Source: Streptomyces humicola (GTDB lineage Bacteria; Actinomycetota; Actinomycetes; Streptomycetales; Streptomycetaceae). From it: a DNA stretch of 64,000 bases. The translations under genes and the position numbers were made by a program. The DNA lies in contig NZ_JANFNG010000007.1 of assembly GCF_024436035.1 (NCBI RefSeq), positions 185,082 to 249,081 of the forward strand. Reading direction: 5' to 3'. Below are positions 61,103 through 64,000 of the stretch, piece after piece. A model generated the notes under the pieces. That model was given only the letters and a program-made list of their open reading frames with translations. It did no database searches and was not told the origin of the DNA. Within the stretch, counting starts at the first letter, position 1. Each line of letters opens with the position of its first letter.

Positions 61103-63925
61103 ATGAACGATCCACGCATCGACGATCTTGCGGCCGCGCTGCGCGGAGCAGCGCGGGGCGAGGTCGCGTTCGACACGGCGAGCCGGGCGCTGGTGACGAT
61201 GGACGCATCCAACTACCGGCGGGTGCCGCTCGGCGTGGTCACCCCGCGCGACGCGGACGACGTCGCCGCCGTGCTCACCGTCTGCAAAGAGCACGGCGTG
61301 CCCGTCGTGCCACGCGGCGGCGGCACGTCGATTGCGGGCAACGCCACCGGGACGGGGGTCGTGCTCGACTTCACCCGGCACATGAACCGGATCGAGGCCG
61401 TCGACCCGGCGACGCGCACCGCCGTCGTCCAGCCCGGTGTCATCCTCGACGACCTGCGGCGTCAGGCCGCGGCGCACGGGCTCACCTTCGGCCCCGACCC
61501 GTCCACCCACAGCCGCTGCACCCTCGGCGGCATGATCGGCAACAACTCATGCGGCTCGCACTCGGTCGCCTGGGGAACCACCGCCGACAACGTGCACGAC
61601 CTCGACGTGCTCACCTACCGCGGCGACCAGCTGCGGCTGGGCCGCGGGGAACGCACCCACGGTCTGCCGCCGCACCTTGCCGGCGGCATCGCCGCACTCA
61701 CCTCCGCCAACCTCGCGCCGCTGCGGACCGGCTTCCCCGAACTGCCGCGTCGCATCTCCGGTTACGCCCTCGACCAGCTGCTCCCCGAGAAGGGCCCCGA
61801 CCTGGCGCGCGCCTTCACCGGGAGCGAGGGCACGTTGGGGGTGCTCACGGCGGCGACGGTACGGCTGGTGGAGGCGCCGGCCGCGCGCGTCCTCGTCGTC
61901 CTCGGCTACCCGGACGAGGGCGCGGCCGCCGACGCCGCACCGCACCTGCTGCCGCTGGGACCGCTCACCGTCGAGGGCATGGCCGCCGATGTCGCACGGG
62001 ACGCGGCGTCGACGCTGCCGCGCGGCGCCGCGTGGCTCTTCGTCGAGGTCGGCGGCGACAGCCCGGACGAGGCGCGGGCGCGCGCCGACCAGGTGCGCCG
62101 CGCGGCCGCCGACGCGACCACGGACAGCGCGGTCGTCACCGACGCCGCACGCCAACGCGGCCTGTGGCGGCTGCGTGAGGACGCCTCCGGCACCGCGACC
62201 CGCATGCCCGACGGGAGCGAGGCATGGCCGGGATGGGAGGACTGCGCCGTGCCGCCCGCCCGGCTCGGCGCCTATCTGCGCGCATTCCGCGGTCTCTTGG
62301 CCGACCACGGTCTGCGCGGCGCCCCGTACGGCCACTTCGGCGACGGCTGCATCCACGTGCGTATCGACTTCGACCTGATGAGCACGGACGGCATCGCGCG
62401 CTTCCGGCGTTTCTCGGAGGAGCTCGCGGACCTGGTGGTCGCGCACGGCGGCTCACTCTCCGGCGAACACGGCGACGGCCAGGCCCGCGCGGAACTGCTG
62501 CCACGGATGTACGGCCGGCAGATGGTGGACCTGTTCACCGCATTCAAGGACCTGTGGGACCCGGACGGCGGCATGAACCCGGGCATGCTGGCGCGTCCCG
62601 CCCGCATCGACGAGAACCTGCGCTTCTCCGTGCTGCCCGCACGGCCGCCGGCCGTCGCCTTCGCCTACCCGCACGACGGCGGGGACTTCTCGGCTGCGGT
62701 CCGGCGCTGTGTCGGGGTCGCGAAATGCCGCAATCCAACAGCCGTTTCGGACAGCGTGATGTGCCCCTCGTATCGCGTCACCGGCGAGGAAAAGCACTCC
62801 ACGCGAGGCCGGGCCCGCCTGCTCCACGAGATGCTCGCCGGCGAGGTGGTCACCGACGGGTGGCGCTCACCGGAGGTCCGCGACGCGCTCGACCTGTGCC
62901 TGTCGTGCAAGGGCTGCCGCTCCGACTGCCCGGTCGGCGTCGACATGGCCACGTACAAGGCGGAGTTCCTCCACCACCATTACGCCGGCCGCCTCCGCCC
63001 GGCATCCCACTACACGATGGGCGGGCTCCCCGTCATGCTGCGCGCCGCGTACCCCTTTGCGCGCCCCCTCAACGCCCTCGCCCGCACGCGGCTTTCCTCT
63101 CTCGCCAAGCGCATGGCCGGGATCGCACAGGAACGCGCGATCCCCCAGCTGGCGGCCGAGCCGTTCACCCACTGGTGGCGGCGCCGGGCTCCGGCGGCCG
63201 GCGGACGCACAGTCGTGCTGTGGCCGGACACCTTCACCAACTATTTCCACCCCCAGGCCGGGCGCGCCGCGGTCCGCGTGCTGGAGGACGCGGGGCTGCG
63301 GGTCGCGCTGCCGCCGGGGCGCGTGTGCTGCGGGCTGACGTGGGTCTCCACCGGTCGGCTGGACCGTGCCCGCATGGTCATGCGGCGCACCGTCCGCACG
63401 CTCATGCCCGTGCTCGACGCGGGGCTGCCGATCGTCGGCCTCGAACCCAGCTGCACGGCGGCGTTGCGCACGGATCTGCCCGAACTGCTCGGCACGGCCG
63501 CGGCGAAGAGGCTTGCCGCCTCGGTGCGGACGTTTGCGCAGGCGCTGGAGGAGTACGCGCCGGACTGGGCTCCGCCGCGGATCGACCGCCCGGTCGTCGG
63601 GCAGACCCACTGCCATCAGCACGCGGTCCTCGGCGACATGGCCGAACGGCGGTTGCGTGAACGGGCGGGGCTCACGGGCGAGTTGGCGGGCAGGTGCTGC
63701 GGGCTCGCGGGCAACTTCGGCTTCGAGCGGGGGCACTTCGAGGTGTCCGCTGCTTGCGCGGAGGAGCGGTTGCTTCCCGCGGTCCGTCATGCGGTCCGTG
63801 ATGCGCCCGACGACGTGATTGTCCTGGCGGACGGCTTCTCCTGCCGCGTGCAGCTTGCGCAGCTGGGCGGTGTACGTGCGGTTCATCTCGCGGAGGTGTT
63901 GTCGCCTCCGGCGCGGTTCGCCTGA
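61103..63925 (+). CDS. FAD and iron-sulphur oxidoreductase (GlcD/Dld type)
   Basis: A 940-aa protein. The N-terminal FAD-binding domain has the loop VVPRGGGTSIAGN (about 68-80) and GGMIGNNSCGSHSVAWGTTA; the FAD-oxidase C domain (GEHGDGQARAELLPRMYGRQ) follows. The C-terminal half holds iron-sulphur cysteines (VGVAKCRNP near 536-541, CLSCKGCRSDCPVG from 599) and two CCG-type heterodisulphide-reductase-like blocks (RVCCGLTWVS, GRCCGLAGNF). It is probably a membrane-associated D-2-hydroxyacid or lactate-type dehydrogenase; the substrate is not set by sequence. ATG at 61103; weak site. Divergent from serC. Confidence 0.9.
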   Translation: MNDPRIDDLAAALRGAARGEVAFDTASRALVTMDASNYRRVPLGVVTPRDADDVAAVLTVCKEHGVPVVPRGGGTSIAGNATGTGVVLDFTRHMNRIEAVDPATRTAVVQPGVILDDLRRQAAAHGLTFGPDPSTHSRCTLGGMIGNNSCGSHSVAWGTTADNVHDLDVLTYRGDQLRLGRGERTHGLPPHLAGGIAALTSANLAPLRTGFPELPRRISGYALDQLLPEKGPDLARAFTGSEGTLGVLTAATVRLVEAPAARVLVVLGYPDEGAAADAAPHLLPLGPLTVEGMAADVARDAASTLPRGAAWLFVEVGGDSPDEARARADQVRRAAADATTDSAVVTDAARQRGLWRLREDASGTATRMPDGSEAWPGWEDCAVPPARLGAYLRAFRGLLADHGLRGAPYGHFGDGCIHVRIDFDLMSTDGIARFRRFSEELADLVVAHGGSLSGEHGDGQARAELLPRMYGRQMVDLFTAFKDLWDPDGGMNPGMLARPARIDENLRFSVLPARPPAVAFAYPHDGGDFSAAVRRCVGVAKCRNPTAVSDSVMCPSYRVTGEEKHSTRGRARLLHEMLAGEVVTDGWRSPEVRDALDLCLSCKGCRSDCPVGVDMATYKAEFLHHHYAGRLRPASHYTMGGLPVMLRAAYPFARPLNALARTRLSSLAKRMAGIAQERAIPQLAAEPFTHWWRRRAPAAGGRTVVLWPDTFTNYFHPQAGRAAVRVLEDAGLRVALPPGRVCCGLTWVSTGRLDRARMVMRRTVRTLMPVLDAGLPIVGLEPSCTAALRTDLPELLGTAAAKRLAASVRTFAQALEEYAPDWAPPRIDRPVVGQTHCHQHAVLGDMAERRLRERAGLTGELAGRCCGLAGNFGFERGHFEVSAACAEERLLPAVRHAVRDAPDDVIVLADGFSCRVQLAQLGGVRAVHLAEVLSPPARFA

Positions 63926-63945
63926 TTCCCGCGGTTGCGGCTGGG

Positions 63946-64000
63946 GTGGGGTGTTTTTCCCGCCGCCCGCCCGTTGCCGTGATCGGGTGGGTCACGTGGG
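63946..64000. repeat. Copy of the inverted-repeat end, cut by the window edge
   Basis: The block from GGGGTGTTTTTCCCGCCGCC through TCACGTGGG matches the outer arm of the element at 36691-36743 and the complement of 37238-37287 with few differences. It begins 20 bases after the stop of the flavo-oxidoreductase gene. The rest is outside the window. Confidence 0.85.

Overview
The window is very GC-rich DNA with the gene order and codon style of a high-GC actinomycete. The most likely host is a Streptomycetaceae member (Streptomyces, Streptacidiphilus, Actinacidiphila or similar). Markers are the order rpoC / str operon / S10-spc-alpha ribosomal clusters, secY-adk-map, the truA, rplM-rpsI and glmM neighbourhood, the futalosine menaquinone genes mqnB and mqnD, a 127-aa cold-shock protein with a C-terminal extension, and several families known mainly from actinomycetes (DUF2771, DUF3027, DUF2530, sacsin-N-like ATPase).

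Region 1 (1-32.1 kb) is the transcription-translation block. It opens with the 3' part of rpoC and a small lipoprotein. Then come the str operon (rpsL, rpsG, fusA, tuf), the S10 operon (rpsJ to rpsQ), the spc operon (rplN to rplO, then secY, adk, map) and the alpha operon (infA, rpmJ, rpsM, rpsK, rpsD, rpoA, rplQ), followed by truA. A membrane protein and an ABC-F ATPase interrupt the series before rplM-rpsI. Many genes touch or overlap by 1-4 nt. The longer gaps hold strong hairpins: terminators after rpoC, tuf, rplQ and rpsI, a near-identical hairpin in front of both rpsL and rpsJ, and a switch-like pair of competing hairpins before rpsM.

Region 2 (32.2-36.6 kb) has glmM (cell-wall amino sugar), a small membrane protein, and, on the minus strand, coaA (CoA synthesis) behind a bifunctional NAD(P)HX repair enzyme.

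Region 3 (36.68-37.38 kb) is non-coding and is the most unusual part: a large imperfect inverted repeat with terminal GC-rich arms, an internal 59-bp tandem duplication rich in CACGTG, and another copy of its end at the very right edge of the window. It also appears to lie at a gene-order junction. Genes left of it are near rplM/glmM in Streptomyces coelicolor, while genes right of it (csp, mqnD, mqnB ... serC) are, as I recall, several hundred genes away there.

Region 4 (37.4-63.9 kb) is ordinary chromosomal housekeeping and accessory content: a HAD phosphatase, cold-shock protein, mqnB-mqnD, DUF2771 lipoprotein, two MFS transporters, DUF3027 protein, a large GHKL/sacsin-like ATPase, APC and NCS2 permeases, a secreted G1 glutamic peptidase, an XRE-type regulator, a PEBP lipoprotein, a P-type ATPase, a RHH protein and a MarR regulator, ThpR, a 28-aa membrane peptide with a leaderless-looking start, an aldo/keto reductase, serC and a GlcD-type flavo-iron-sulphur oxidoreductase. 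No rRNA, tRNA, CRISPR array, prophage or insertion-sequence transposase was seen.
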